A stretch of 64,000 nucleotides of DNA from Micromonospora siamensis (GTDB taxonomy: Bacteria > Actinomycetota > Actinomycetes > Mycobacteriales > Micromonosporaceae), in contig NZ_LT607751.1 of the NCBI RefSeq assembly GCF_900090305.1, positions 1,116,001 to 1,180,000 on the forward strand. Reading direction: 5' to 3'. Shown piece by piece: positions 53,238 to 62,858 of this stretch (its first letter is position 1; each line of letters starts with the position of its first letter). A program made the translations under genes and the position numbers. The notes under the pieces were generated by a model. The model was given only the letters and a program-made list of their open reading frames with translations. It was not told where the DNA came from and did no database searches.

Positions 53238-53840
53238 GTGGAGTTCGCCGAGGTCGTCCGGCGGCGCCGGATGGTCCGCAACTACGACCCGGACCGCCCG
53301 GTCCCGCCGGAGGTGGTGGACCGGCTGCTGGACCACGCCGTCCGGGCGCCGTCGGCCGGCTTCGCCCAGGGCTGGGGCTTCCTGGTGTTGGAGGAGCCGG
53401 CGGACCGGGAGCGGTTCTGGGCGACGGCCACCCCCGAGGGCGGCGGCCGGGAACGCTGGCTGTCCGGGATGCGCCGGGCGCCGCTGATCGTGATCCCGCA
53501 CGCCAACCGCTCCGCCTACCTGGAGCGGTACGCCGAGGCGGACAAGGGCTGGGCGGACCGGTCGACGGAGCGCTGGCCGGTGCCCTACTGGTACGTCGAC
53601 ACCGGCTTCGCGGCCCTGCTGATGCTGCTCACCGCCGTGGACGAGGGGCTGGGGGCGTGCTTCTTCGGGATCCCGCCGCAGCGGACCGAGGCGTACCGGG
53701 AGGCGTTCGGGGTGCCGACGGAATACCAGCCGATCGGCGCGGTCACGATGGGTTACCGGGCACCGGACCACCGCTCGCCGTCGCTGCGCCGGGGACGCCG
53801 TCCGGTGAGCGAGGTGGTCCGCCGCGGGCGGTGGAACTGA
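53238..53840 (+). CDS. Nitroreductase-family protein
   Basis: 200 residues. FMN-binding starts with FAEVVRRRRMVRNYDPDRPV and VRAPSAGFAQGWGFLVLEEP; the dimer/FMN region YWYVDTGFAALLMLLTAVDE with LGACFFGIPP is typical. Such enzymes reduce nitro compounds, quinones or flavin-like substrates with NAD(P)H. The GTG at 53238 is 2 bp after the previous stop, so it is probably co-transcribed with the epimerase. Confidence 0.92.
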   Translation: MEFAEVVRRRRMVRNYDPDRPVPPEVVDRLLDHAVRAPSAGFAQGWGFLVLEEPADRERFWATATPEGGGRERWLSGMRRAPLIVIPHANRSAYLERYAEADKGWADRSTERWPVPYWYVDTGFAALLMLLTAVDEGLGACFFGIPPQRTEAYREAFGVPTEYQPIGAVTMGYRAPDHRSPSLRRGRRPVSEVVRRGRWN

Positions 53841-53900
53841 ACGCGGTGGGACGGCGACGGTTAGGCTGGCACGATCCGACACGGGGGAGGGGAGCGTGCC

Positions 53901-54206
53901 GTGATTTTCAGAGCGGTCCGGGACGGGCGTCCCTACCCGGAGCACAACTACACGCTCAAGCAGTGGGCGGAGATCCCGCCGCGCCCACTGCGGCTGGACC
54001 AGTTGATCACCACGAAGCGGGAGCTGGCGTTGGACAAGCTCCTCGCCGAGGACTCGACCTTCTACGGCGACCTCTTCCCGCACGTGGTGCAGTGGAACGG
54101 CGGCCTCTATCTGGAGGACGGCCTGCACCGGGCGTTGCGGGCGGCGTTGCAGCAGCGCAACCAGATCCACGCCCGGGTGCTGGTGCTCGGCGCCCCGGTG
54201 GAGTGA
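53901..54206 (+). CDS. Conserved actinobacterial protein, ParB-like motif
   Basis: 101 residues. The sequence IPPRPLRLDQLITTKRELAL, then LYLEDGLHRALRAALQQRNQ, is strongly conserved across actinobacteria. The segment (E/D)DGxHR near residues 75-79 resembles the ParB/Srx nucleotide-binding loop, but no activity is known. The GTG follows GGGGAGGGGAG, and a TAGGCT box lies near 53861. Confidence 0.8.
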   Translation: MIFRAVRDGRPYPEHNYTLKQWAEIPPRPLRLDQLITTKRELALDKLLAEDSTFYGDLFPHVVQWNGGLYLEDGLHRALRAALQQRNQIHARVLVLGAPVE

Positions 54207-54238
54207 CGCGCTCCTGAGTCTTCGTTAAGGTGGGCCGC

Positions 54239-55399
54239 ATGACCGCACTCGACCTGCTGGACATCGACGCGTCGCTGGGCGAGGAGGAGCGGGAGATCCG
54301 CTCCGTCGTGCGCCGGCTCGTCGATGACCGGGTCCGCCCGCACGTCGCCGGCTGGTACGAGGACGGCCAGGTGCCGGCCCGCGAACTGGCCCGGGAGTTC
54401 GGCAAGCTCGGCCTGCTCGGCATGCACCTGACCGGGTACGGCTGCGCCGGCTCGTCGGCCGTCGCGTACGGGCTGGCCTGCCTGGAGCTGGAGGCCGGCG
54501 ACTCCGGCGTCCGCTCGCTGGTCTCGGTGCAGGGCTCGCTGGCCATGTACGCCATCTGGCGCTTCGGCAGCGAGGAGCAGAAGCAGCGCTGGCTGCCCGC
54601 CATGGCGGCCGGCGAGGCGATCGGCTGCTTCGGGCTGACCGAGCCGGACCACGGCTCCGACCCGGCGTCGATGGCCACCCGGGCCCGCCGCGACGGCGAC
54701 GACTGGATCCTCGACGGCGCCAAGATGTGGATCACCAACGCGCCGATCGCCGACGTCGCGGTGATCTGGGCGCGCACCGACGAGGGCGTGCGGGGTTTTG
54801 TCGTACCCATGGACACGCCCGGGGTCACCGCCCGGGAGATCCGGCGCAAGATGTCGCTGCGGGCGTCGCTGACCGGCGAGGTCGTCCTCGACGGCGTCCG
54901 TCTCCCGGCGGACGCCCGACTGCCCGAGGCGGTCGGCCTGAAGGCGCCGTTGAGCTGCCTGACCGAGGCGCGGCACGGCATCGTCTGGGGCGCGCTCGGC
55001 GCGGCCCGCGACTGCCTGGAGACCACCCTCGAGTACGCGACCACCCGCACCCAGTTCGGCCGGCCGCTGGCCGGCTTCCAGCTCACCCAGGCCAAGCTCG
55101 CCGACATGGCCGTCGAGTGGAACAAGGGGCTGCTGCTGGCGCTGCACCTGGGCCGGCTCGCCGACGCGGGGAAGCTGCGTCCGGCGCAGGTCAGCGTGGG
55201 CAAGCTCAACAACGTGCGGGAGGCCCTCGCCATCGCCCGGCAGTGCCGGACGATCCTCGGCGCGAACGGCGTCTCCGGTGAATACCCGATCATGCGGCAT
55301 GCCAACAACCTGGAGAGCGTGCTCACCTACGAGGGCACCTCGGAGATCCACCAGCTGGTCATCGGGCAGACCTTGACCGGCGTCTCCGCGTTCGCCTGA
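54239..55399 (+). CDS. Acyl-CoA dehydrogenase (glutaryl-CoA dehydrogenase-like)
   Basis: 386 residues. FAD and substrate motifs are CFGLTEPDHGSDPASMATRA and KMWITNAPIADVAVIWART; the catalytic Glu is in LTYEGTSEIHQLVIG. The whole resembles glutaryl-CoA dehydrogenase, which oxidises and decarboxylates glutaryl-CoA from lysine or tryptophan breakdown. The ATG at 54239 is 7 nt after TAAGGT (54226-54231), a leaderless start. Confidence 0.92.
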   Translation: MTALDLLDIDASLGEEEREIRSVVRRLVDDRVRPHVAGWYEDGQVPARELAREFGKLGLLGMHLTGYGCAGSSAVAYGLACLELEAGDSGVRSLVSVQGSLAMYAIWRFGSEEQKQRWLPAMAAGEAIGCFGLTEPDHGSDPASMATRARRDGDDWILDGAKMWITNAPIADVAVIWARTDEGVRGFVVPMDTPGVTAREIRRKMSLRASLTGEVVLDGVRLPADARLPEAVGLKAPLSCLTEARHGIVWGALGAARDCLETTLEYATTRTQFGRPLAGFQLTQAKLADMAVEWNKGLLLALHLGRLADAGKLRPAQVSVGKLNNVREALAIARQCRTILGANGVSGEYPIMRHANNLESVLTYEGTSEIHQLVIGQTLTGVSAFA

Positions 55400-55499
55400 C
55401 CTGCGGCTTCACCCGTTCGGGTCGCTCGCCGCGCGGGTGTCGCACGGTGCCCGTACCGTCATCACCAGTCGATGTACTGCCACGAGGACGGTGAGGGTG

Positions 55500-56273
55500 A
55501 TGGCCCGCGACGGTGACATCAACGAGCCCACCAGGGAATTCCCGGACTATCGGACCGGGACGGACCTGGAGCGACGGTTGGACGACCCCGCCGGCCCCGG
55601 CGAGCCGCCACCAGCCGCTCCCCGGGGGCCTGGCGCCCCGACCCGCGGCCTGCTCTGGGTGCTGGGCGCGGCGGCGCTGGTGCTGGTGGCGCTGCTCGCC
55701 ACCCAGGCCACCGGCATCTTCCCGCACTTCCGTAACCCGTTCGCCGAGCAGCAGACCGACCGCAGCCAGCCGCCGCTGCTGAAGTCGATCCAGGACCTCA
55801 GCCGCTACGTCGCCGCGGAGGGCAACTTCCAGGTCGTGGTGGACACCCAGAAGGACCGGGCGAACGTGCCGGACTTCCTGCTCAACGAGCGCACCCTCTT
55901 CGTCGGGGCGGGCAGCGTCGAGGCGTACGTGGACTTCTCCACGATCTCCGAGGGGGCGATCGTGGAGTCCGCCGACGGGAAGTCCGTGGAGATCAAGCTG
56001 CCCGCGCCGCAGCTCGGCAAGACCAACCTCGACCTGGAGAAGAGCTACGTCTTCGCCGAGCAGCGCGGCCTGCTCAACCGCCTCGGCGACCTGGTCGGCA
56101 ACGACCCGAACCGGCAGCAGCAGGTCTACAAGCTGGCCGAGGATCGGATCACCGGCGCGGCGCGGGACAGCGGTCTGAGCCAGCGCGCCGAGGAGAACAC
56201 CCGCAAGATGCTTGAGGGGCTGCTCCGGTCGCTGGGCTACGAGAAGGTGACCGTCACCTACACCGCTCCCTGA
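55500..56273 (+). CDS. DUF4230 membrane-anchored protein
   Basis: 257 residues. A hydrophilic Pro-rich N-terminus precedes one membrane span (LLWVLGAAALVLVALLATQA, about 70-90), then a DUF4230 domain outside (LLKSIQDLSRYVAAEGNFQV, VEAYVDFSTISEGAIVESAD) with a helical end. The function is unknown. The ATG at 55500 follows GGTGAGGG. A strong bidirectional terminator follows. Confidence 0.88.
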   Translation: MARDGDINEPTREFPDYRTGTDLERRLDDPAGPGEPPPAAPRGPGAPTRGLLWVLGAAALVLVALLATQATGIFPHFRNPFAEQQTDRSQPPLLKSIQDLSRYVAAEGNFQVVVDTQKDRANVPDFLLNERTLFVGAGSVEAYVDFSTISEGAIVESADGKSVEIKLPAPQLGKTNLDLEKSYVFAEQRGLLNRLGDLVGNDPNRQQQVYKLAEDRITGAARDSGLSQRAEENTRKMLEGLLRSLGYEKVTVTYTAP

Positions 56274-56279
56274 CAGCGC

Positions 56280-56313
56280 GGGAGGCCGCGAGGGTGATCC
56301 CTCGCGGCCTCCC
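56280..56313. terminator. Bidirectional terminator
   Basis: A perfect 15-bp stem (56280-56294 with 56299-56313, GGGAGGCCGCGAGGG) has the loop TGAT. It stands between the convergent DUF4230 and PspC genes. Confidence 0.88.
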
Positions 56314-56323
56314 GGCGGGTCGG

Positions 56324-56527
56324 TCAGTAGCGGGCGGCGTACTTGTCCTCGTTCGGCATCAGAACCCAGAGCACCAGGTAGACGATGACCTGCGTACCGG
56401 GGAGCAGCAGGGAGAGCAGGAACAGCAGCCGGATCAGTCCGGCGGAGGTGTTGAAGCGACGGGCCAGGCCGGCGCAGACACCGGCGAGCATGCGGCCCTC
56501 GCGGGGGCGGACCAGTTTGCGGTTCAT
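56324..56527 (-). CDS. PspC-domain small membrane protein
   Basis: 67 residues forming a single PspC domain: NRKLVRPREGRMLAGVCAGL with ARRFN, one membrane span LIRLLFLLSLLLPGTQVIVY and the end LVLWVLMPNED. PspC proteins sense or relay membrane stress in phage-shock responses. The short stand-alone form is common in actinobacteria. GGGAG lies 7 nt upstream of the ATG. Confidence 0.92.
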   Translation of the reverse strand: MNRKLVRPREGRMLAGVCAGLARRFNTSAGLIRLLFLLSLLLPGTQVIVYLVLWVLMPNEDKYAARY

Positions 56528-56652
56528 CGTCGTACTCCCACTCTGCGGCAATCCGCCGCGCTGCATTCAACGGTAGAAACCGGCGGCCACTTCGCCCTCC
56601 GTCTCCGGGTGGATCCGGTGACCGCGTACCCGTAGGGAGTTACCCGGGTCGC

Positions 56653-56700
56653 CCCCCTCCGACGCCTGCCCCCTCCGACGCCTGCCCCCTCCGACGCCTG
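56653..56700. repeat. Three perfect 16-bp tandem repeats
   Basis: The unit CCCCCTCCGACGCCTG is repeated three times, with a degenerate fourth copy to 56717. It lies in the non-coding gap upstream of the serine deaminase gene. Confidence 0.85.
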
Positions 56701-56767
56701 CCCCGCTCCGGCGCATGTCGGCGCGACGGCACCTGCCGTCCGGGCCCGGCGACCTTGTGCTCGGTGA

Positions 56768-56894
56768 CTACAGACTTGAGAGCACAGACGACTCAGGGGG
56801 GCCGGGCGGTGCCGTGCCAGCTCGTTCTCGACGGCGCCTGGGCCGGAGGGGTCGGGCGCGGCGGGTTGAGTCATCTGCGCTCTCAAGTCTGTAG
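56768..56894. repeat. Paired 27-bp inverted element (REPIN/MITE-like), copy E
   Basis: Arms at 56768-56794 (CTACAGACTTGAGAGC...GACTC) and 56868-56894 (inverse, three differences) enclose only 73 bp, so this copy is 127 bp long, about 65 bp shorter than copies A and C. Confidence 0.9.
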
Positions 56895-57158
56895 CGGGCT
56901 CAGGACATAGTCCCTGACCCCGGCTCCGGACAGTGCCCACCCTCGGCGGGGATGCGGGCACGGTGGCAGCCGGGTGCGGCGCTCGGCGCGTCACGCAGCC
57001 GCGGGCGCGGGCGGCGGGGGCGGGTACCTGACGGGGGGAGGTAGGCTCGCCGGTCGGGCCGGCCACACCCCGGACGGCTCCGAGCGCCGCCCTGACCAGG
57101 GCGGTAACCACCCGGGCCGGGCTCCGCACGACGGGGACGGCGGCGAGGAAGTGCAGCC
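56895..57158 (+). promoter_or_regulatory. Upstream region of sdaA
   Basis: 264 bp without a gene. A likely -10 box TAGGCT lies near 57047, which would give a leader of about 100 nt. The leader can fold CCGCCCTG with CAGGGCGG (about 57088-57105). I see no conserved core of a known riboswitch. Confidence 0.4.
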
Positions 57159-58529
57159 ATGATCAGTGTCTTCGACCTCTTCAGCGTCGGCATCGGCCCG
57201 TCGAGTTCGCACACCGTGGGTCCGATGCGAGCCGCGCGTACCTTCGTGACCGGGCTCAAGGCCGACGGCCTGCTCAGCGACACCGTGCGGGTCCGCGCGG
57301 AGCTGTTCGGCTCGCTGGGCGCCACCGGTCACGGGCACGGCAGCGACCGGGCGGTGCTGCTCGGGCTGGAGGGGGAGGCGCCGGAGAGGGTCGACACCGA
57401 CTCGGTCGGCCCCCGGGTCGCGCGGATCCGCGCCGAGCGGCGGATCGCCCTGCACGGCGCGCACGAGATCGACTTCGACCCGGACCGCGACCTGGTGCTG
57501 CACCGGCGTCGCTCGCTGCCGTACCACCCGAACGGGATGAGCTTCGCCGCGTACGACGCGAGCGGCGCGGAGCTGCGGGCCAGGACGTACTACTCGGTCG
57601 GCGGCGGTTTCGTGGTCGACGAGGAGGCGGCCGGGGCGGACCGGATCAAGCCGGACACCACCGCCGTCCGGTACCCGTTCTACACCGGCGCGGAACTGCT
57701 CGAGGTGACCTCCGCCACCGGGCTGTCGATCAGCGAGGTGATGCTCGCCAACGAGCGGTCCTGGCGCAGCGAGGCGGAGATCCGCGACGGCCTGCTGGAG
57801 ATCTGGCGGGTGATGCGGGAGTGCGTCGAGTCCGGCTGCGAGCGGGACGGGGTGCTGCCCGGCGGGCTGAAGGTCCGCCGTCGCGCCGCCGAGCTGCGCC
57901 GCAGCCTGGCCGAGGAGGCGGACTCCACCGACCCGCTGCGGGCGATGGACTGGGTGACGCTCTTCGCCCTGGCCGTGAACGAGGAGAACGCCGCCGGCGG
58001 CCGGGTGGTCACCGCCCCCACCAACGGCGCGGCCGGGATCATCCCGGCGGTGCTGCACTACTACACCCGGTTCGTGCCGGGGGCCTCCGACGAGGGGGTG
58101 GTGCGGTTCCTGCTCGCCGCCGGCGCGATCGGCGTGCTGTTCAAGGAGAACGCGTCGATCTCCGGCGCCGAGGTGGGCTGCCAGGGCGAGGTCGGTTCGG
58201 CCTGCTCGATGGCCGCCGGTGGGCTGGCCGAGGCGCTCGGCGGCACCCCGGAGCAGGTGGAGAACGCGGCCGAGATCGGGATGGAGCACAACCTCGGGCT
58301 CACCTGCGACCCGGTCGGCGGTCTGGTGCAGATCCCCTGCATCGAGCGGAACGCCGTGGCCAGCATCAAGGCGATCACCGCCGCCCGGCTGGCGCTGCGC
58401 GGCGACGGGGTGCACCACGTCTCGCTGGACAAGGTCATCAAGACCATGCGGGAGACCGGCGCCGACATGAAGGTCAAGTACAAGGAGACCGCGCGCGGCG
58501 GCCTCGCGGTCAACGTGATCGAGTGCTGA
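57159..58529 (+). CDS. sdaA: L-serine ammonia-lyase (iron-sulfur type)
   Basis: 456 residues, both domains in one chain. The beta domain starts [20 protein letters not shown]; the alpha domain has the cluster cysteines in [16 protein letters not shown] and [20 protein letters not shown]. It deaminates serine to pyruvate and ammonia using a [4Fe-4S] cluster. Together with SerC it marks both directions of serine flux in this window. GAGGAAG precedes the ATG. Confidence 0.96.
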   Translation: MISVFDLFSVGIGPSSSHTVGPMRAARTFVTGLKADGLLSDTVRVRAELFGSLGATGHGHGSDRAVLLGLEGEAPERVDTDSVGPRVARIRAERRIALHGAHEIDFDPDRDLVLHRRRSLPYHPNGMSFAAYDASGAELRARTYYSVGGGFVVDEEAAGADRIKPDTTAVRYPFYTGAELLEVTSATGLSISEVMLANERSWRSEAEIRDGLLEIWRVMRECVESGCERDGVLPGGLKVRRRAAELRRSLAEEADSTDPLRAMDWVTLFALAVNEENAAGGRVVTAPTNGAAGIIPAVLHYYTRFVPGASDEGVVRFLLAAGAIGVLFKENASISGAEVGCQGEVGSACSMAAGGLAEALGGTPEQVENAAEIGMEHNLGLTCDPVGGLVQIPCIERNAVASIKAITAARLALRGDGVHHVSLDKVIKTMRETGADMKVKYKETARGGLAVNVIEC

Positions 58530-58604
58530 GCTTGGGCAATTAGCCGCTCTTGACCCCTTCCGGGGTTATTAGAGTGGGGTTGTTCCCGGACGGAGGGACG
58601 GCCG

Positions 58605-60836
58605 ATGACCCTGCTCAGCATCGTCGTACCGGCCCACCGGGTGCAGGGCTGGCTGCGCGAGTGCCTGGACTCGATCCTCGGGCAGCCGTTCGACGACCTC
58701 CAGGTGGTCGCCGTCGACGACGCCTCACCGGACGCCTGCGGTGCCATCATCGACGAGTACGCCGCCCGCGACCCGCGGGTGCTCGCCGTACACCTGGAAA
58801 CCAACGCCGGCCTCGGCTCGGCGCGCAACGTCGGCCTCGACCGGGCCGACGGCACGTACGTCTGGTTCCTCGACGGGGACGACTGGCTCGAACCCGGGTG
58901 CCTGCCCGCGGTGGCCGACCGGCTGCGCGGCACCCGCCCCGACGTGCTCCTGGTCGACCACGTCCGGCGGCGCTGGGACGACCGGCCGATCCCCAGCGTG
59001 CTCGCCGAGGTCTTCCCCGACCCGCCCGGCGCGGAGACCTTCCCGCTGCGCGAGCGCCCGGAGGCGCTGCGCCTGCTGCACACCGCCTGGAACCGGATCG
59101 TCCGCCGTGACTTCCTGGTCGACCTCGGGCTGCGCTTCCCCACCGGCTGGTACGAGGACGTGCCGTTCAGCTACCCGGTGCTGCTCGCCGCCGAGCGGAT
59201 CGGCCTGCTGGACCGGGTCTGCGTCGACTACCGGCAACGGCGGCTCGGGGCGATCACCCGGACCCGGGGCGACCGGCACCTGGAGGTCCTCGACCAGTGG
59301 GAACGGGTGTTCCGCTGGCTGGACGAGCGGGGGCCGGCGCTGGACCCGCTGCGGGCGGCGGTCTTCGAACGGATGGTCTGGCACTGCCTCTGCGTGCTCG
59401 GCAACGGCGAACGCATCGCCCCCGAACTGCGGCCGGTCTTCTTCGCCCGGCTCGTCACGGCGTACCACCGGTGGCTGCCGGTGGGCGGCTACCCGGTGCC
59501 GACGGGACCGCAGCGGCTGCGGCACCGGCTGGTGGCGGCCGGGCGGTGGCCGGCGTACCGGACGCTGCTCGCCGCCGACCGGGCGCGCGTTGCGGCCGGG
59601 ACGGCCCGGCGGCGGGTGGTCCCGGTGGTCCGGCGGGCCGCCCGGCTCGGCCGGGACGCCCTGCGCTACGAGTACTACCTGGCCGAGCTGCGCCGGCCGA
59701 TCGACCCGACGCTGGCGCTGTACGCCGCCTACTGGTACCGCGGCTACGCCTGCAACCCGGCGGCGATCTACGCCGCCGCCCGGCGGCTCGCCCCGCACGT
59801 GCGCGGCGTGTGGATCGTCCGCCCGGACCGGGTGGCCACCCTGCCGCCGGGGGTGGAGTACGTGGTGGCCGGCTCGCTGGCCTACTACCGGGCGCTGGCC
59901 CGGGCCCGCTGGCTGGTCAACAACGTGAACTTCCCCGACTTCGTCCACAAGCGACTCGGCTCGACGCACGTGCAGACCCACCACGGCACCCCGGTCAAGG
60001 TGATGGGACTCGACCAGCAGCGCTACCCGCTCGGCGCGCTCGGGATGGACTTCGCCAAGTTGCTGCGCCGGATCGACCGGTGGGACGTCAGCGTCAGCGC
60101 GAACAGCTTCTCCACCCAGATGTGGGAGCGGGCCTACCCGGCCGCGTACACCACGCTGGAGGTGGGCTATCCGCGCAACGACCGGCTGGTCACCGCCACC
60201 GCCGAGCAGGTACGCGCCGCCCGGGCCCGGCTCGGCATCGACCCGGACGACCGGGTGGTGCTCTACGCCCCGACCCACCGGGAGCACCTGCCCGACTACC
60301 GGCCCCCGTTCGACCCGGAGCGGCTGCGCGACGCGCTCGGCCCGACCGGGCGGGTGCTGATGCGCAGCCACTACTTCCACGACCGGCGGCGGGCGGAGCC
60401 CGGCCGGGCGGTGGCCCGGGTCGCCGACGTCAGCGGGCACGACCCGGTGGAGGAGCTGTACCTGGCGGCGGACGTGCTGGTCAGCGACTACTCGTCGGCG
60501 ATGTTCGACTACGCCGTCCTGGACCGCCCGATCGTGGTGTACGCCCCGGACCACGAGGCGTACCGGCTGGCCCGGGGGGTCTACTTCGACGTGACCGCCG
60601 AGCCGCCCGGTGCGGTGGCAGGCGACTTCGCCGCTCTGCTGGACGTGTTCCGCTCCGGCGCGGTCACCGGGGCGGAGGCCACCGCGGCCAGGCGGCGGTT
60701 CCGGGAGCGGTTCTGCGCGTTGGAGGACGGGCACGCGGCGGAACGGGTGGTCCGTCGCGTCTTTCTGGACGAACCGGCGACACCGGTCACCGAACGTGCC
60801 GATCCCGGTCCGGCATCCGGTACGGGCTGCGTCTGA
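58605..60836 (+). CDS. Bifunctional GT2 glycosyltransferase / CDP-glycerol glycerophosphotransferase
   Basis: 743 residues. The N-terminal GT-A domain (about 1-230) has SIVVPAHRVQGWLRECLDSI, VVAVDDASPD and the metal-binding WFLDGDDWLEPG. The C-terminal part (about 370-720) is TagB/TagF-like: VQTHHGTPVKVMGLD, VVLYAPTHREHLPDYRPPFD and VLVSDYSSAMFDYAVLDRPI. Such proteins build teichoic acid-like wall polymers at the inner membrane face. A short ACCCC-TTCC-GGGGT hairpin lies just upstream at 58553-58566. Confidence 0.93.
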   Translation: MTLLSIVVPAHRVQGWLRECLDSILGQPFDDLQVVAVDDASPDACGAIIDEYAARDPRVLAVHLETNAGLGSARNVGLDRADGTYVWFLDGDDWLEPGCLPAVADRLRGTRPDVLLVDHVRRRWDDRPIPSVLAEVFPDPPGAETFPLRERPEALRLLHTAWNRIVRRDFLVDLGLRFPTGWYEDVPFSYPVLLAAERIGLLDRVCVDYRQRRLGAITRTRGDRHLEVLDQWERVFRWLDERGPALDPLRAAVFERMVWHCLCVLGNGERIAPELRPVFFARLVTAYHRWLPVGGYPVPTGPQRLRHRLVAAGRWPAYRTLLAADRARVAAGTARRRVVPVVRRAARLGRDALRYEYYLAELRRPIDPTLALYAAYWYRGYACNPAAIYAAARRLAPHVRGVWIVRPDRVATLPPGVEYVVAGSLAYYRALARARWLVNNVNFPDFVHKRLGSTHVQTHHGTPVKVMGLDQQRYPLGALGMDFAKLLRRIDRWDVSVSANSFSTQMWERAYPAAYTTLEVGYPRNDRLVTATAEQVRAARARLGIDPDDRVVLYAPTHREHLPDYRPPFDPERLRDALGPTGRVLMRSHYFHDRRRAEPGRAVARVADVSGHDPVEELYLAADVLVSDYSSAMFDYAVLDRPIVVYAPDHEAYRLARGVYFDVTAEPPGAVAGDFAALLDVFRSGAVTGAEATAARRRFRERFCALEDGHAAERVVRRVFLDEPATPVTERADPGPASGTGCV

Positions 60837-60981
60837 CCAGCAGGCATGCCGTACGCTCTCGCCGCGCGTCGGTAACAGGGCAGTCACGAGCCGAACATGG
60901 AACGTTTACCCGATGTGCTGATCGGATGATCCTGGTCACAGTCAATCGCGGGTTCGGCCAGACGACGTGGGGGAGGAGACG

Positions 60982-62286
60982 GTGACCACCGTCGCGCTCA
61001 AGGATGTCACCAAGGTGTTCCAGGACGGCACACTCGCGGTCGACGCCGTCAATCTCGACGTCAACGACGGCGAGTTCATGGTGCTGCTCGGCCCGTCGGG
61101 CTGCGGCAAGTCGACGGTGCTGCGCATGGTCGCCGGCCTGGAGGATCCGACCTCCGGCGCGGTGATGCTCGACGGGGAGGTCGCCAACGACCTGCCGCCC
61201 CGCGAGCGGCGGATCGCCATGGTCTTCCAGGACTTCGCCCTCTATCCGCACATGACCGTCGGGGACAACATCGGCTTCCCGCTGCGGCTGGCCGGCGTCG
61301 AGCCGAACCCGCGCGGCGAGCGGATCCAGGACGTGGCCAGCGCGCTGGGCATCGGCGACGTGCTGGGCCGCAAGCCCAGCCAGCTCTCCGGCGGCCAACG
61401 CCAGCGGGTGGCGATGGGGCGGGCGATAGTGCGCCGGCCCGGCCTGTTCCTGATGGACGAGCCCCTTTCCAACCTGGACAGCGGGCTCCGCGCCGAGCTG
61501 CGCGCGGAGATCTCCGGCCTGACCCGGGAACTCGGCGTCACCACCATCTACGTCACCCACGACCAGGCCGAGGCGCTGACCATGGCCGACCGGGTCGCCA
61601 TCATGCGCAAGGGGGTGCTCCAGGACGTCGGCACCCCCACCCAGGTGTACGGCCGCCCGGCCACCCTCTACGTCGCCGCCTTCCTGGGCAGCCCGCGGAT
61701 GAACTTGCTGGAGGCGTCGGTCTACGTCCATCTCGACCGGTACGTCACCCTCACCCTCGGCGACCAGGCGCTCTATCTGCCCTGGGACGACATCCGCAGC
61801 CGCGCCGTCGCGCACTACCACGGCGAGCGGATCGTGGTCGGCATGCGCGCCGAGGCGCTCACCCCGGTCGCCCCGGACACCCCGGGTGACGTGCTCCAGG
61901 GCCGGATCCGCTACCTGGAGCACCACGGGCACGAGTCGCTGGCCTTCCTCGACATCGGCGCCACCGCAGTGGTGGTCGACGAGATGGGTGGTGCGGTGGA
62001 CGACGCCGCGCCGGGGCAGCGCGGCCTGCGCCGGTTCGGCCAGGTGATGCAGCGGCTGAAGGGCCGGGCCGTCGAGCAGCAGCCGGAGCCGGTGTCCGGG
62101 TCCGGCAACCGGACGAGTGTGCTGCCCGACCCGGGCCGGCACCACCGCCGGCCGGCCGAGCTGGCGGTGCGGCTGGCGCCGTACCCGGCGGTGTCGGCGG
62201 GGGCGCCGCTGGCCGTGCAGGTCCGGATGGACGCGCTGCACTTCTTCGACGAGCGCGGCGACCGGATCGACGTCGGCTGGCGGTGA
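60982..62286 (+). CDS. Sugar ABC transporter ATP-binding protein (MsmK/UgpC-like)
   Basis: 434 residues. Walker A is GPSGCGKST (37-45), signature LSGGQRQRVAMGRAIV, Walker B LFLMDEPLSNLD and the switch His in VTHDQAEALTMAD. The C-terminal TOBE-like domain (from about 240) is longer than usual and includes a poorly conserved Gly/Gln/Pro stretch near 350-380. Such ATPases often serve several sugar importers. GGGGGAGGAG precedes the GTG at 60982. No permease gene is adjacent. Confidence 0.92.
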   Translation: MTTVALKDVTKVFQDGTLAVDAVNLDVNDGEFMVLLGPSGCGKSTVLRMVAGLEDPTSGAVMLDGEVANDLPPRERRIAMVFQDFALYPHMTVGDNIGFPLRLAGVEPNPRGERIQDVASALGIGDVLGRKPSQLSGGQRQRVAMGRAIVRRPGLFLMDEPLSNLDSGLRAELRAEISGLTRELGVTTIYVTHDQAEALTMADRVAIMRKGVLQDVGTPTQVYGRPATLYVAAFLGSPRMNLLEASVYVHLDRYVTLTLGDQALYLPWDDIRSRAVAHYHGERIVVGMRAEALTPVAPDTPGDVLQGRIRYLEHHGHESLAFLDIGATAVVVDEMGGAVDDAAPGQRGLRRFGQVMQRLKGRAVEQQPEPVSGSGNRTSVLPDPGRHHRRPAELAVRLAPYPAVSAGAPLAVQVRMDALHFFDERGDRIDVGWR

Positions 62287-62333
62287 GCGCGGGCCCCCTT
62301 GCCGGGAAAGTTACTGGCGAGTAGCGTTCGGGC

Positions 62334-62801
62334 ATGTCCATCGACTCTCGCCAGGTGGAGGCCGGTCTGCTGGAGGCCGTCCCGTTCGCCCGTACGCTCG
62401 GAATCGAATTCGTCGAGGTGGCCCCCGAGGCCGAGGGCGCGGTACGCGCCGTCGTCCGCCTCCCCGACACCGCCGAGCACCACAACCACGTCGGCGGCCC
62501 GCACGCCGGCGCCATGTTCACCCTCGGCGAGACCGCCTCCGGCGCGGTCGTGCTGGCCGCGTTCGGGCCGGTGCTCGACCGGGCGGTGCCGCTGGCCGTC
62601 AAGGCGGAGATCGCGTACAAGAAGGTGGCCCTGGGGCCGGTGCTGGCCACCGCGCGGCTCGGCCGGCCGGTCGCCGACGTCCTCGCCGAGCTGGACGCCG
62701 GCAAGCGGCCGGAGTTCCCGGTCGAGGTCGAGATCGGCACCGAGGACGGCACCGTCACCTCGCTACTGACCGTGATCTGGACGCTACGCCCGAACCGCTG
62801 A
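62334..62801 (+). CDS. DUF4442 hotdog-fold protein (PaaI thioesterase-like)
   Basis: 155 residues. Hotdog-fold motifs are HNHVGGPHAGAMFTLGETAS and PLAVKAEIAYKKVALGPVLA. The family is related to PaaI acyl-CoA thioesterases; whether it hydrolyses acyl-CoA is not shown. The ATG is 7 nt after TAGCGT (62321-62326), a leaderless start. Confidence 0.88.
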   Translation: MSIDSRQVEAGLLEAVPFARTLGIEFVEVAPEAEGAVRAVVRLPDTAEHHNHVGGPHAGAMFTLGETASGAVVLAAFGPVLDRAVPLAVKAEIAYKKVALGPVLATARLGRPVADVLAELDAGKRPEFPVEVEIGTEDGTVTSLLTVIWTLRPNR

Positions 62802-62858
62802 TCCGCCGCGCCGGGCGAATCGGGTTTGCCCGGTGCGTCCGGTGGATAGATTCGCACC

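Noticed and set aside
56895..57158. A riboswitch in the sdaA leader
   Set aside because: The leader folds, but I could not find the conserved core of glycine or other known riboswitches.
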